DNA of 64,000 nt, taken from the NCBI GenBank assembly GCA_020226215.1, contig CM035228.1:2905901-2969900 (forward strand), in the 5' to 3' direction. This document shows positions 36,576-49,527 of the stretch, one piece after another. The notes beneath the pieces were generated by a model, which saw nothing but the letters and a program-made list of their open reading frames with translations, made no database searches and had not been told where the DNA came from. The stretch comes from Sindora glabra. Its lineage: Eukaryota; Streptophyta; Magnoliopsida; Fabales; Fabaceae. How positions within the stretch are numbered: the stretch's first letter is position 1; every line of letters starts with the position of its first letter. Position numbers and translations under genes: made by a program.

Positions 36576-37886
36576 TTAACTAATTCCTGCATTCCTCATT
36601 AGTTGATACAAGTACTGCAACCGTACGTTTGATGGAACCCCAAAAAATTGCCTCCTGACCTTTTTATTTCTAGACAAGAAGTCATAACACTTCAATTGAA
36701 AATCCTGAGGAACTCCTATGTTTTTCAACTCCTGCCAAACTTCAACCCCATTGTAATAGTGAGGTCTACTACTTTGGAGGAATGACAGATTTCTCTCTGC
36801 TATATCGGCCTTTTTTTCTCCTATCTCTGTCATTACATCCGTCAATTTAGTCATCCCTAAGTCCATCCTTTCATACCCTTCCTGAATCACATCAACCATG
36901 AGCGCCTTTCTTTTAGAACTCTTTGATGATAAGGTCCCTTGTGACTGAGTTGAAGGGTTTGAAGGAGCATACTCCTGAGATTGGTGGGAGGGAGCACCTT
37001 GAGGACTGTGTACATTATCAAACATTATGAAGTTCAGAGCCTCAATTCCCCAAGTCACATCAAAGTCAAAGTTGAATCCAGAACTATTATTGAGGTCGAA
37101 GCCTTCTCTTTCCCATCATCAAACTTTGTTGATCGAAGTCTCAACAATAGAACTTGTAGCCCTATCCCTATCCCTGAAAAGAAGCTCTAACAACTTATCA
37201 TAGTTATTTGTGGGAGTGTGTGTCCATTTCTGAGCTTCGGGCTTCTCCTGTAAATATAACTTATATTAGATAAACATTGAAAATAAATAATAAGATACAA
37301 TACCTATCTACATTTAATATTAAATTAAACAAATCCTTCAACCATATGGCTTGGACAATTAGAGAATTATGACAATTAACATGCAACTGGGATACGTCCT
37401 TTAATACGTCTGAATGCTATATCATGTCACGTGACCTTTTAATTAACTTCACAAGTAACACCATAACCTTTAGAAGTACATCCTAATATATGTATGTCAT
37501 ATAAACCAATAATAAATCTACACTAGATTTATTACTGCACAAATCTCGTTCCAGACTTCCAGCTCAGCTTCGAACATTCTAGTTATTGGATTCCATGCAA
37601 TCCCACTCCACCTATAAAATAAGTTGTAGCACTCATTAAACTGCTCCTTTAATATTTGCATCTTATTTTTTATATGATGCCTCTAGAGTGATGAACTTAT
37701 TGATCGCTTCAGCTTCGCTAAAACGGTGGCATATGCCATAGAAGTGAAAGTGCCATCTGGTTTGTTTCCTTTGTGTACCTCCTCTAATAACAAATCCAGC
37801 AGTGTTGTATCCATCTCCATTGTCCATCTCAATGTGTCCCTTGAGGATACTTCTCCCTAGGTATCAGATCTCCTGCTCCTCGACAT
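36576..37886 (-). pseudogene. Harbinger Myb/SANT-like DNA-binding protein, with internal stops
   Basis: In Harbinger elements this second protein binds DNA and brings the transposase to the nucleus. The frame starts at 37886 (MSRSRRSDT), meets a TAG near 37857, then reads TLRWTMEMDTTLLDLLLEEV, another TAG near 37690, KNKMQILKEQFNECYNLFYR and WSGIAWNPITRMFEAELEVW, the typical Myb/SANT-like (Myb_DNA-bind_3) succession. An intervening part around 37200-37560 is poorly resolved and may include an intron. A clean 160-codon frame at 36576-37058 carries the usual C-terminal part (SQGTLSSKSSKRKALM, VWQELKNIGVPQDF, QFFGVPSNVRLQYLYQLM). The stops make full-length translation impossible. Confidence 0.75.
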
Positions 37887-38351
37887 TGTCTAACTACAAC
37901 AATCTAATCAATCAAGCAATATGAATTATTAAAAAGGATAATACAAATGTATACCACAACAAGAAGTGAATTCACATAGTACAACAATAATTGCATAACA
38001 AATTTAGAATTACACTTATGTCGCAATTATGCAAATCTATCACCTTACAATGTACCCAAATTAATCAAAATGAAAAGCTTTATTTAGGACAAATGTATAA
38101 CACATTAGTATGAGCAAATTTCAAATCATAATTAGGAACCTACACATATAAGCATGAAGCCACTCTTGGCATATGTAACCATTATATTAGGTTTATGTCA
38201 TACATAGGATCACTTAATTGCCATGTTCCCAAATGGTCACAACTCTTTCATTCTAAACATGCACTACAAGGATAAAGTCCTGTTTCAATCATAATAGTCA
38301 CAACCATCACATTACAGTTAATACAAAGTTCTACAAGATGGATAAGACTAT

Positions 38352-39826
38352 CTAAGACAAGTCATGTTCATAGTCATTCCACATATGGGTGGCTATGCAT
38401 TCCCTAAGCATGTGTCCTTCCCTGTAATCTTCTTCAATATTTCGTGTTCCATGGTCCCTAGTATCTTCTACCTCACTGTGCATCAACTCACGATCCATCT
38501 CATCTATCAACCGTGGATCGGGATCAACATCCACCAAAAAATTATGCAGTACACAACATGCAATGGTAATGTCAGTCATTATTGCAAAAGAATAATAAGG
38601 TTCTGTCCCACTAGTTATGATAGAAAATCTCTTCTTCAGGACTCCAAATGCTCCTTCAATCACATTCCTCAACAAAGCATGTCGATGATTAAATATCTCT
38701 TTCGCATTTTGAGGACCACTTGAAGTGTACTCCTTTAAGTGATAACGAACACCTCTATACAGTGGAAGAAGTTCTGCTTTCAAAGGATAACCTGCATCTC
38801 CTAAGAAGAATTTGCTTAAGAAATACAACAATTGTGCAAATAACTGTCACAACATCGATGTCATTATAAGAAAAACTATATATAAGTGATTGCTATGTCA
38901 TATTAGTAAATGTTACTGCCTGTGAGAATTATCAGTCTATCTCCTTCCTTATTTAATGCATGTTTAAGAATCCTGGAGTTCCTGGAGTCCGATGCAGTTC
39001 CTTCCCACCCAGATAAAACATATGTGAATTTCAAATCAAATAAATAAATTGCTAACACATTTTGGGTATATTCCTTTCTTCCTCGAAAGAGAGGGGCATC
39101 TTCTGTAGGTACTTTAACCCGTATATGAGTGCCATCTAAAGCTCCAATACAATCCTGTATTTGTTAATTATTGAACATTAGGTTATACAAAGACTATTTA
39201 TTATCAAACCTAATTGAGAATTATACATCGGACTAAACATATATAACTAACTACATTACCTTAAAATAAGGATAAAACCTACTATTGTTGAATATTTAGG
39301 AAAAATCTCTGAACCTAAAGGTTGTACAAGATACTCATCCCCAAGCACTACAACAGCTCGTAAAACATTATGAAAGTGACAACTAATTGTCTCCCCAGAT
39401 CGATGGAAAAAAAAAAGATATTGTTCTATTTTTAACGTTATGTGCTATCATATGTAAAAATTGAGCATCTTGTTCCTCCATTGTTGTGTATGTGGAATCT
39501 CTCACTCTACCTGTTGCTCTTAACTTTTGACATAATTGATGAAAAGCATGAGAGCTCGTGCGCAATAGATTATGACATTTATCAGGCTCTAATAAGTTAT
39601 GTAATAATTATTGCCGCATTTGATCTTTTGAACCGGTGCCATCATCAATTTGCCTATGTATACTACATGCTCTTAATTGTAAAAGTTGCATATATTGAGC
39701 AGTATAGCATGCCATATGAGTAACACACATCTAACACATTCTCTCCCATTCTTTCTTCATATCAATACTAAGCAAATTGTACTCCTCTAACTCTTCATCG
39801 TACACATCGTCCTCATTATTGTCCAT
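38352..39826 (-). pseudogene. Harbinger transposase (HARBI1-type DDE nuclease), broken
   Basis: Reading leftward from the ATG at 39826 (MDNNEDDVYDEELEEYNLLS), stops occur near 39730 and 39600 and the frame shifts in a T10 run near 39412. Recognisable pieces are SSHAFHQLCQKLRATGRVRD, then SGETISCHFHNVLRAVVVL, then an exon starting at 39154 with IGALDGTHIRVKVP (first catalytic Asp) and SGWEGTASDSRNSRIL (second Asp). The last part, 38352-38831, reads FFLGDAGYPLKAELLPLYRG and RNVIEGAFGVLKKRFSI (catalytic Glu). The DDE residues survive but the N-terminal part is dead. The middle exon seems to end at 38920 before a GC rather than GT donor, which is tentative. This is the same strand order as intact plant elements: transposase first, Myb partner second. 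Confidence 0.85.
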
Positions 39827-41429
39827 GGTCACTTGTAAAGTACAACAAGAGTGCAACTAATAAATTTATAGACCCAAATGATATAATAGTAATGGAATCA
39901 TCTATCGCACCTATCTATATATCATTCATATCTCACACAAATGTCTACACAACATTTTCACAATGTTCCCTCTTACAGACAAAATCATTGCAATGCCTAA
40001 GCCAACTTTGATATTTCACTGAACACTACAACAAGACAATATATTAATGTGGAAATGACAATCAAACACCTATATAACCACACTGGTGGGGATAACATGT
40101 GTAATAAATAAGAATGTACCTTCTGTGATGGGGAGGAAGATGTTTGGATGTAGTCTCCAAAATGATTGGACGAAACTCCTATTTTCAAGAATAAATTTGT
40201 GGATTTGTTCACTTATAGTAGTTTTCTTCAATATTGTTGCTCTGTCAGACCAAACACAATACAAGAAACTCAATTATCTAACACAAGTGGTATTTAATAA
40301 AAGTGAAGTTAATATTATTAGTATAATAATAAACACTAATGATCTTTTTTTTAATAAAAACTATTCTAAAAAATTTAATGATAATACATGAACTATCATA
40401 TTTCAACTTGCAAAACCTGGTAAGTGTGAAAGTACATTATTTTATATTTCTCTTTATTTTCTAATTTAAGGTTAATCCCAAAGAATTTTTATTTTTCTCC
40501 TTTTGATAATTAATTTTTTAATAAAATATCAAACATATTTTCTAATCAGATTTTAACTAAAAAACCTTTAGTATTTTCTAATTTTACATTAATTAATAAA
40601 TATTTATTATCTTATATTTCAACCTATTTACCTTTATTCCTTCATAACTTTTTTTAAAGTATTTTACTCTTTATACGTAAAGAAAAATTTTGGATAACTT
40701 ATAGAGAGTAATAAAGTAAATATTATTTTATTTAACTCAACATGATAAGAGATTAATACATCCTCACTATGAATCTCATGTTTATTATCTTAAAAATTTA
40801 GCTCAACATGCATTAGCGTTGAATGATATGGAGCTAGTATGGTTTAGAGTAAATTTTAGTGCTTTCATCATGCAATAAAAAGAAGATATTAATTAATACC
40901 ATATATTTTCCTCTTTATTTTATATTTTTAATATGAGAAATATTAAAATTATAAGTTGTACCTTATTAAATGAAGTTATCAACTTGATTGCATTTTTATC
41001 CTAACATATTGAATAATGAAATTTAGTAAATAATTCTTCTACTTTGTTTTTGCATATTATGACGAGTGTCAAAAACTTTGCACAATAAATTATCGATTTG
41101 TTATTTTCAATTGTATATTTAATTTCTTTGAATAAAAAAACTTTACTTTGATTTAATAATTATGAGTTATTCATATCAATCAAGACGTTGCAAAAATTGA
41201 ATAAAAACACTTATAATCTTAGTGCTCAACTATTATAACCTATCACCTAACTATACATTGCAGTAATTATACAACATCAACTAATATCTATTTATCAACT
41301 GAGAATCATATTTATGAGAATCTCATTTATCATAGAAAATGAGGCTTGTTAATTTTTACAAAAAAAGCATCCACAAACAATTCTAATATATATGTATTTT
41401 GAGAAAATAAAAATCATTCCATAAAAAAA

Positions 41430-41740
41430 TAAACAAAATTTGAATTAAAAAATTCTAAAAAAATTCAAAAATTCATAAAAAAATTAAATTAAAAGAATTT
41501 TTTTAAAAAAAAATAAAAAAATTGACAAAAATAAAAAAATATGTATTAAAATAAATTTTAAAAAAATAAAAAAAATTGGATTAAAAAAATTCAAAAAAAA
41601 ATAAAAAAATCTGTATTAAAATAAATTCTAAAAAAATTAAAAAATAAAAAGATCTGGATTAAAAAATTCTAAAAAAATTTTTAAAAAATAAAAAATGTTG
41701 AATTACTAAAAAAATTCTAAAAAAAATAAAAACAAAATAA
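41430..41740. repeat. A-rich degenerate tandem repeat inside the Harbinger element
   Basis: Imperfect units of about 20-40 bases built from AATTCTAAAAAAATT, AAATAAAAAAAT and TGGATTAAAAAAATTC repeat through this stretch. It is low-complexity DNA between the transposase gene and the GC-rich right end. Confidence 0.75.
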
Positions 41741-41749
41741 ACCGGGTCA

Positions 41750-42270
41750 GGTCCCTGCCAGCCCGGCTCGATCTGGATTGACAGAGAACAACCCAGCGTC
41801 CACCTTACGTTCTAGCATCTAGATTGCCAGAGAAGACTATCGCATCTCTTTCAGTCGCATGCTTCCTCGATGCCTCTCCAAGCTGCTGCCTTCCCGATGC
41901 ACAGTTCATCATCTTCTACCTCTGCCAACATCTACCACAACAACCGCAGATCAAAGCATCAAGATTTAGGGAAAGAAACGTACCTGTGTCGTATACCTTG
42001 TGACAACGATGCCAGCTCAGTCTTCTCCGTGGACGGATGCACTCGAAGGAGAATCTTGTTTCGCAAGGGGAGCAGCAGTTGTGAACACGAACACACCGAA
42101 GAAATAAGCAGTGAAATGTGCGGAGGACAAGGGCAGAATCGGACCCGTGCTGAATTCATCCCCAAATCCCCCAAAATGAAAGTGTAATTTCTGATGTGGG
42201 ACCCAGTAAAAATTTCCACCCCCGGATGCACCCCCCAAAAAGGACAAATTGTCCCAAACGGGTGAAATTA
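41750..42270. other. GC-rich island at the 5' (right) end of the Harbinger element
   Basis: Composition changes abruptly from the A-rich repeat to about-average GC. Both transposon genes read leftward, so this should be their promoter and leader. A donor-like CAGGTACG lies on the minus strand near 41980. Frames of 105 and 110 codons on the two strands resemble no protein I know. A captured host fragment is an alternative. Confidence 0.45.
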
Positions 42271-42337
42271 GAAAACACCCCCTTCCTAGCCCCTCCTTCC
42301 ACCCCCTCCGTCTGTCCCCCCATTCCAAACAAAGGCT

Positions 42338-44266
42338 TAATCTCATCAATATTATAATTCTTTACTATAAGTCTACAAAAGAATAGTTGGGAAATTGCGT
42401 TTTCATAATTAAATGAAAAACAGCGAATGAAGAGTAGAATCGTGTCTGGACATTTTAAGATCTTAAATAAATTTTTTAAAAGAATTTAGTATAATATAAA
42501 TCATCAAATTCTCATATTATTCTTCTAATTTTTTAAGTTACAAAATCACTTATCAAATTTTTGTAATTAAATAATTTTAATATTTTACTCTCAATAAATA
42601 ATATAGTTAATCCATTTAATTTATCTTGTAACATAGTTAAGCTCAAATAGAATTTAAATAATTTTAATTTTAAAAAATCTCTTTCGACAATAATAACCAT
42701 TATAAGTATTGTCAATAATATTCTATAAATAATGCATGCAATTAGAAATAAATCTAATCTTTTAATATAGTTTAATATTTCTATTAGAAATTGTTAATTA
42801 ATAATAATGTGCAAACACAATATTACTATTGGATTATTAACATATAACTCCTTAATAACACATCTAAATTTGTAACTAAATTATATGTGCATTTCATTAA
42901 CTCATGATAATTAATAAGGTGGACAAAAGCATAAATTTAATCTTGATATTAGCAGTATTGTACGTTGCAGTCTCTCAAGAAAAGAACAATTACTCCTCTT
43001 ATCCTATCAGTAGTATGTTGGCCATTGACCAATAATTATACAAAATAAAAAAAATTATAAATGTGGCTTAGGAAAAATTATAAGTTTAAAGCAAGTACCT
43101 TACAGGAAAAATTAGAAGTCTAAAGCAAGTACCTTACTTGCCTACCCATAGACATAGCCTTGATGGAGAGATATTAATTTTTATCTCATATGAGTATGAT
43201 ATAAACTTCATTTTCTAAGAAAAATTAAAACAATTATTATATGAAAAATTAAAAATTAAATTGAAATTATTTTTGAAATACATATAGGACATATGTGATA
43301 TACTAGTGTTCAAGATTTAAATTTTCTTTTTTAAATATTCACATTTTATAGAAGGCATGAAATTGCTTCAATTAATATCATTTTACTTTAATTTCTTCTT
43401 GTAGGATAATTACTATTAAACACATGCCTTTTTTAATAACTAAACACAAGAGTTATTAACATGTATTATTCAACATGTTTGCAATTTAACAAAATGAAAA
43501 TGTCACAAACATATTATGATAGTAAAATTAGAAAATATGATTTAATAAAGACACTAATTTAATGGATTATGTATCATGTAGATTTTATTATGATTTCATG
43601 GAAAATATAATAATAAATTTTATAAACTATTCTATAAATGTAATCAATCAATTTTACACATTTGATATGCTACATTGAGAATTCTCTTTACTTAACTTCA
43701 TTCATAAGTGTCTATAATTTAAAAAAAAACATATATGTTCTCAAATAAATTGTAATTTCTTTAAAATAATATTTCTACATATAATATAAAAGAGAGATAT
43801 CATAAGGCAAAATAATTATTTCCTCAAAAGAAAAATAGATAAAAGGAATTGTAAAATACTCATATTCCCTAACATACCACATTTTCCAAAATAAAATATG
43901 CCTCTAGTATATAGTACATCAGCATCCAAAAGAATTAAAGAAATTAGAGTAAGAATTATAACATCTTTTTTAGATTAAAACTAAACTTACATCTTATCAA
44001 ACTCAAATATATAGAAATTATAGAATTTGTTTCGTGACATAAGTTACTAACTAAAACATGTCATTTGATTTAAGATATATGTGATTTGGTAATTCTCAAT
44101 TAGCATGTTAAAAGTTGATAAATTTCTAACTTATTCTTTCTACGTATCAATAAACTCATTAGGTTGTAAAGAATTAAAAATTTAAAGATCTCATGCATAT
44201 TTCTAAATTTTGATTTAACCTCATTATTAAACTTTCTAACTTTCTTTCTCTTCTCCAATGCCTAAA
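42338..44266. other. AT-rich spacer, no gene
   Basis: No protein-like frames. The only structure noted is a two-copy 34-base tandem repeat at 43071-43138 (unit begins GGAAAAATTA and ends AAGCAAGTACCTTAC). Confidence 0.5.
43071..43138. repeat. 34-bp tandem duplication
   Basis: Two adjacent copies differ at only three positions, so the duplication is fairly recent. Confidence 0.9.
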
Positions 44267-47200
44267 TGTCATGACCCTCCCCTAATCATGATATACATTA
44301 AACCTAATTTTCTATTTTCTAATAGTCTAAGATATCTTTTATTTTAGTGTACTAAATGCTATTTGATATATTATAGAAATATAACCATGTAATTAAAAGG
44401 GAAAGGATAGAATTCCATTTAGTATAAGAAATTCAACAAAAAAAAAAATTCAACTTGCTTATAATCCACCTAACCTTAGGAATATACTAGTTTAACTAGC
44501 TCTAAAACAATTAAGTCTATATTCCTCTATCCTTAATCCTATACAAAAATAAAGCCCATAATATTTATGTACATCCAAATATCCAATGTTGCCCTTAGCT
44601 ATACCAAAGAACATCTTACAAGCTTAACTTTAAGGTAGTGGAGGAGAAAGCTCAATTTATAAGTCTATAAAATAAAATGCAAATAGGTAACTACGAGTTT
44701 TAATGAGCAAACAACCTTGTAAAAATAAATTCCAAAAAAATAAGGATTATTTAAACTCTTACCAATTGAATTTACCTTCTTTCTGTTGGTGTGTGCCCTA
44801 AAAATCAATCATAAAGATGATTGCAAAATTACATAATGTATTATGTTTCATTTTGATAATATAATTATTATATTTTATTTTATTTTATTTTGCACAAATT
44901 ATAACTTAAATATAATAATTATCCTTGGAATACCTTTGCTATTCTTAAAATGTCCCTAGTTAAGTATTATTATAAAAAGGATAATAATAATGTATCGAGA
45001 CTAACATATATAGTGACTGATGATTATGAATCATAGATATATGATATCAAGTCAATACATGAGTACATTGTTAGTAAAAAATGTACTTGACTAACCCATT
45101 ATGAGAATATTGCATGAATAGACGTGTCATAAGTTATTCTCATATGATCATAAATACACATAATCCTTTGACCTAAAGTTACTACGGTTCCTTACATGAG
45201 AAATAACTCACTTTAATATTATCCTATGTCACCTTTAATCAGGATGATGAATAGGGCATTGATTGGGTGTCTCATGAATCATGCAGAGGGAAGTGAGTAA
45301 TGTAGATAGGATTTTATTACTCTTGTATAAAAGAGAAATATCCTTAGGTCCCTTGATTGAGGGAGACTTAGAAATGCATAACCGTGCTCAATTAGATTAA
45401 TATGTGATATTAATTATTTATTTTAACTCTACTCAGTATCAAGAAATATAAATTGAACATTGACAAAGATGACACACTTCATACCTCCAGTTCAATTTGG
45501 ATATTATTACAAAAGAGATTGTGATGTAAAGTGTTAATCATATATTAGGTAAATGTTGAATCATAGACATTCTTACTACTTCAGTAGCAGTGATGTATTG
45601 CTAGATACCGCTAATTATTTATAGCCCAAAATGAGTCATTATTAACATAGTAAGAACCTACAAGGTCACACAAAAAGAGTAGGAATAAGATAATGATTAA
45701 TTAAATTTTAGTTAAATTAAAATTTAATTAATTAAACTAATTTTTGTGCATATATATATTATTATGATAATATATATTTATTCATGTATTATATATATAT
45801 ATTATATATTATGTGATATTATTTGATATTAAAGTAATATCAAATAATTACATTATTAGATATTAGATAATTATATTATGAGATAATATTATTATTACCT
45901 AATATAAGATAATTATATGCTAATTTCATATTAGATAATTATATTATGAGATAATATAATTATCTAATATTAGATAATAATAGATAAGTCTTATTTCTCT
46001 TCACTCTTTCTACGATAAGGATAAAGTGATAGTTATTTAGTATGATTAGGATTTTTTGAAGCATTATCCTAGGAGGACTAGAATTATGACGTGCCTTAGT
46101 TTTATAAAAAGGATTTGAATGCAGCATATAAAAAAAATGCTCATAAGCTTCATCAAACCCTAAATCACTCTAGAAAATGTCCAAACCTAATCTTAGTGAG
46201 AGAAATGAATCCTAGCAGTTTCATGGAAGGAAGAAGTCATTGTTCACTCCGTGTGGATACCTGTAGAGACGCTGTACCTTCTGGCCGGTATTCGATTCAT
46301 CTCGATCTCTCAAGGATTCATTTAGAAAGAACACGAGTACAAATAAGGTAAAATTCTAATACTGATTTATGACTTTTACGTGGATCCTAGGAAGGTTTTC
46401 GATCAAAACTATAAAATTTCACTGCGTATGTTGATCCGAATCCTAATACTTTCAACCACAATATTCAATTTAAACAATACCAAACTTAGCCATTAGTTAA
46501 CATTAATTTATGATAATAAGAATAAGGCCCATAAACATACTCAATTTTATCTCATATCATAGCATTCAAAGCATTATCAATCGATAAATATTATCTAATT
46601 TAAGGCAAATAGTTCGATAATATTTGTAAATAATTAAGTCATAAAAGCAAGTAAACTTTTTTTGTGACTGTTAATTATCCTTATCCATTTACAAACAATT
46701 ATTGGATTTGATTTAATACATAATTTATTACCAATATGCCCTTATAATAATTTCCTTAATTATTTTCACACATTACATTCAATTATCATAATTTCATTCA
46801 ATTCATACCACATATTATAATTAAACGCTTTTCATGCCCTCCTGTATGATCACACATCATTTATTCATTTTCATTTGTAATGCATAACACTTGTATTTTA
46901 GTATAAAAACTAACTTCATTCTCAACATTTAAAGGAAAGAAACTCAACATTAAGGATACATGGGTTATAATTAATTATATTTTACCCAAGAATGAATTAT
47001 TGGAGCATGGTTAACTATAGCCCTTAAAAAAGTAGAGTGATAATCTTATAGTTGATTATGTACTTAATTATGAACCTTAAAAAGTAAGGTTCTAGTTAAC
47101 TATGTAATTGATTACTAAAGAGTCGAAAGCAAATCTAATAATTCATAGTCAAATATTTAGTTATGACGTTAGCCCTAAGAGCAATTCCTCAAAAGCATAA

Positions 47201-48176
47201 TTGATTGTGTAACCTATTACAAGAGGTTGAGAGCAAACCATAGCTTCATAGTTGATTATATGCTCAATTACATTTGCCCAAGGGCTAGTTTTGGGGCATA
47301 TAGTCGACTACTACTAGGACTTTTACTAATATTTAGCTTGAAAACATTATTCAGATGATAAAATTCCAAATAAACTCATTTATTACATCACTAAATCATT
47401 AATACACATAAAAAACACTTGATTTAAGCTAATTTCAGCATTAAAATCAAAGCATACAACATAAATCAACCTAATTCATACACATTTGTTAAAAAATTAA
47501 AAACTCTAATTTAACTAAATAATTATAACTTTAATAATTCAAATAAGGTTTGGATATTTATTCATCTAGCATGAAGGAGAGACTAGTTAAGAGAAATTGT
47601 GGTTTGACATCTTTAATCATCCAAAAATCAAAATTTCTTAAGTGAGGGCTTAAACTTTCCCTTTTAAGCTAAAATGCTCCAATCCTACCAAATTCAAAAG
47701 AAGAATAAAAATGAATCCAACAAGAAGGAAGATCTTACCTTGATTATATCAAAATTTGAAGAAAATTAACTCCTTTATTGGCTTAATTGAGGAAGAAGAT
47801 GTAAAAAAGATGATGATGAGTGTAAGAGAAAGAGGTTTGTTTTAGGGAAAATGGAAAGAAGGTTGAAGTTTAAGGATAAAGTGGGAAAACAATCAAGGAT
47901 ATTTTTAAAATTATATCTTAAATCTCTCCTATACTTATATGTTAACTTTTAAATACTTATAATCTTTAAATATTTTATCTTATCTATTTATCATCAAGCA
48001 ATTCATATAGAGTTCTCATTTAATTAATTAATTCTCTTTTTCTTCAATATCTCATACACTTTTTCTTATCATAATTTATTCATTTCAAATAAATATTTTG
48101 TTTTAATTATTATTGTTATAATTAATTATTTATTTTCTTTATGAAATAAATTTTTAAAATTTTCAAAAGTGTAACA
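44267..48176 (-). mobile_element. Family A LTR on the minus strand, interrupted by a nested LTR
   Basis: Read on the minus strand, this starts TGTTACACTTTTG at 48176 and ends GGGTCATGACA at 44267. It aligns with the solo LTR at 18909-21071: shared ATTCATTCTTGGGTAA (near 46990), TTGGAT-ATTAA-TGTCAAAC (near 47620) and GGTAAATTCAATT (near 44775). Removing the nested 1665-base LTR and its 5-base duplication leaves about 2240 bases, close to the 2163 of the forward copy. Flanks are CTAAA (44262-44266) and CTATA (48177-48181), a 5-base target duplication with one change. No internal retroelement genes flank it. Confidence 0.75.
44784..46448 (+). mobile_element. Nested solo LTR, 1665 bp (family B)
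   Basis: It begins TGTTGGTGTGTGCCCTAAAA and ends TTGATCCGAATCCTAATA, the last bases fitting a TAACA end with one transition. The five-base repeat CTTTC flanks it exactly (44779-44783 and 46449-46453). It splits the minus-strand family A LTR, whose two halves rejoin across the insertion. A 78-codon frame at 46115-46351 lies in the probable leader part and resembles no protein; it is probably noncoding. The family is an LTR retrotransposon of uncertain superfamily, with a large LTR. Confidence 0.83.
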
Positions 48177-48692
48177 CTATACAATAAAATCACATAGAAA
48201 GGCATTAATGCATAACATAATGTTGCACCTCTAAAAATTTTTGGATATATTCTATTTATTTTCATTAATATCTACACACACATGGCAATTAATTTAGATA
48301 TATTCTCTTTATTTTTATTAATATCTTCTATACTTATATATTCATATTTAAATATTTATAATCTTTAATTATTTTATTTTATCTATTTATCATCAACCAA
48401 TTCATATAGAATTTTCATTCAATTAATTAATTCTCTTTTCCCTTAATATCTCATCCATATTATCTCATCACAATATATTCATTTCAAAAAAATATTTTAT
48501 TTTATTTATTATTATAATTAATTAATCATTTTTTTATGAAATAAAACTTTAAAATTCTAAAAAGAGTATAACACTATATAACAAATCATGTAAAGAGGCA
48601 TTAATTCATAACATAATATTATGCCTCTAAAAAAATTTGGATATATTCTATTTATTTTTATTAATATCTACAAACACATGGCAATTAATTTG
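47905..48692. repeat. Two-copy tandem duplication of about 397 bp across an LTR edge
   Basis: Copy one (about 47905-48296) and copy two (about 48297-48692) share TATACTTATAT, TATCTATTTATCATCAA, TAACACTATA and CACATGGCAATTAATTT at a spacing of 396-399 bases. The unit contains the first about 280 bases of the family A LTR plus about 115 bases of host flank, so the duplication happened after the LTR inserted. Confidence 0.85.
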
Positions 48693-49527
48693 AGAAAAAT
48701 AAATTTTGATGATGAAAATAGATTTGAATAGGGGTCAATGGAAGAGATTTAGGTATATATTTTTCTATTTTGCATTTGGAACCCACTTAAAATTCCTAAA
48801 CTAGCTTTAGTATTTTAAAACCCTTTAAATTTTTTGTTTCCTCATTTTTCTTAGCCATATCCACCAAAATTGAATAGGTTTGCATATATGATATTTGGAT
48901 AAAGTATGAATTAGCTCATAGACTAGTTGCCTTCTTAGGGTAAAATAGACCAATTTGATAAGCTTGTAGTTCAAATCAATCTAGTTAAAATAGGTCCATT
49001 TAAAATGCGAGTCTTAGCAGCCTGAGCTTGTAGGGCTTTTAGCCTATTCTAGTCTATCATGTCTGTTAAGCACTCTTGATACCTCTTACTCATACTCTTG
49101 ACTTAGTATAATGAGAAGTTATAGATGGATCTTGATTTATATTAGTAAGATTGATATTCATTTATTTTCCTTATTTTTCTCACTACCTGAAGACGCTACT
49201 GCAATTAAAGGTGTAAGTGAGTTTGACCATCCATAAGACATTATAATATCTAGAATTAAGTAAGATACATAGTTAACAACTTCAATTGAAAATAATATAT
49301 AATATTTCACTATAAAAAATCCAAAAAACAAGTTAAATCAATTTTTTTTAAAGATAATATTGAACAAATTGTGTAAGAAATAATTTAAAAGAATGAAGAA
49401 TTCATCCAAAATGATGGTTGCTCTACTAGAAGGATGAATCACACTTTAATGGCAAATAACTATTCATTACAAAAATTCAAGAAATTTTCAACCATAAAAA
49501 ATTTAGAGAATTACCAAACCTTTCAAG
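48693..49527. other. AT-rich spacer, no gene
   Basis: No protein-like frame and no terminal repeat detected. Confidence 0.5.

Larger units (their letters stand above)
34903..42337 (-). mobile_element. PIF/Harbinger DNA transposon, 7.4 kb, both genes damaged
   Basis: The left end reads TGCTTTGTTTGATTG and the right end, reverse complemented, AGCCTTTGTTTGGAATGG, flanked by TTA (34900-34902) and TAA (42338-42340). A TTA/TAA target trinucleotide is the PIF/Harbinger hallmark. Both ends continue into G-rich subterminal repeats such as GTTTGGAATGGATGAAAATG and GGAGGGGGTGGAA. Inside, on the minus strand, lie the two genes that define the superfamily: a DDE nuclease (38352-39826) and a Myb/SANT-like partner (36576-37886). 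Both contain stops or shifts, so the copy is non-autonomous. Confidence 0.86.

Noticed and set aside
41870..42349. Opposed 105- and 110-codon frames in the GC-rich Harbinger end
   Set aside because: Neither resembles a known protein. In GC-richer DNA such lengths are expected on both strands, so they are described only as part of the island.
46115..46351. 78-codon frame in the nested LTR
   Set aside because: It lies in the leader part of an LTR where coding is not expected, and no homology was recognised.
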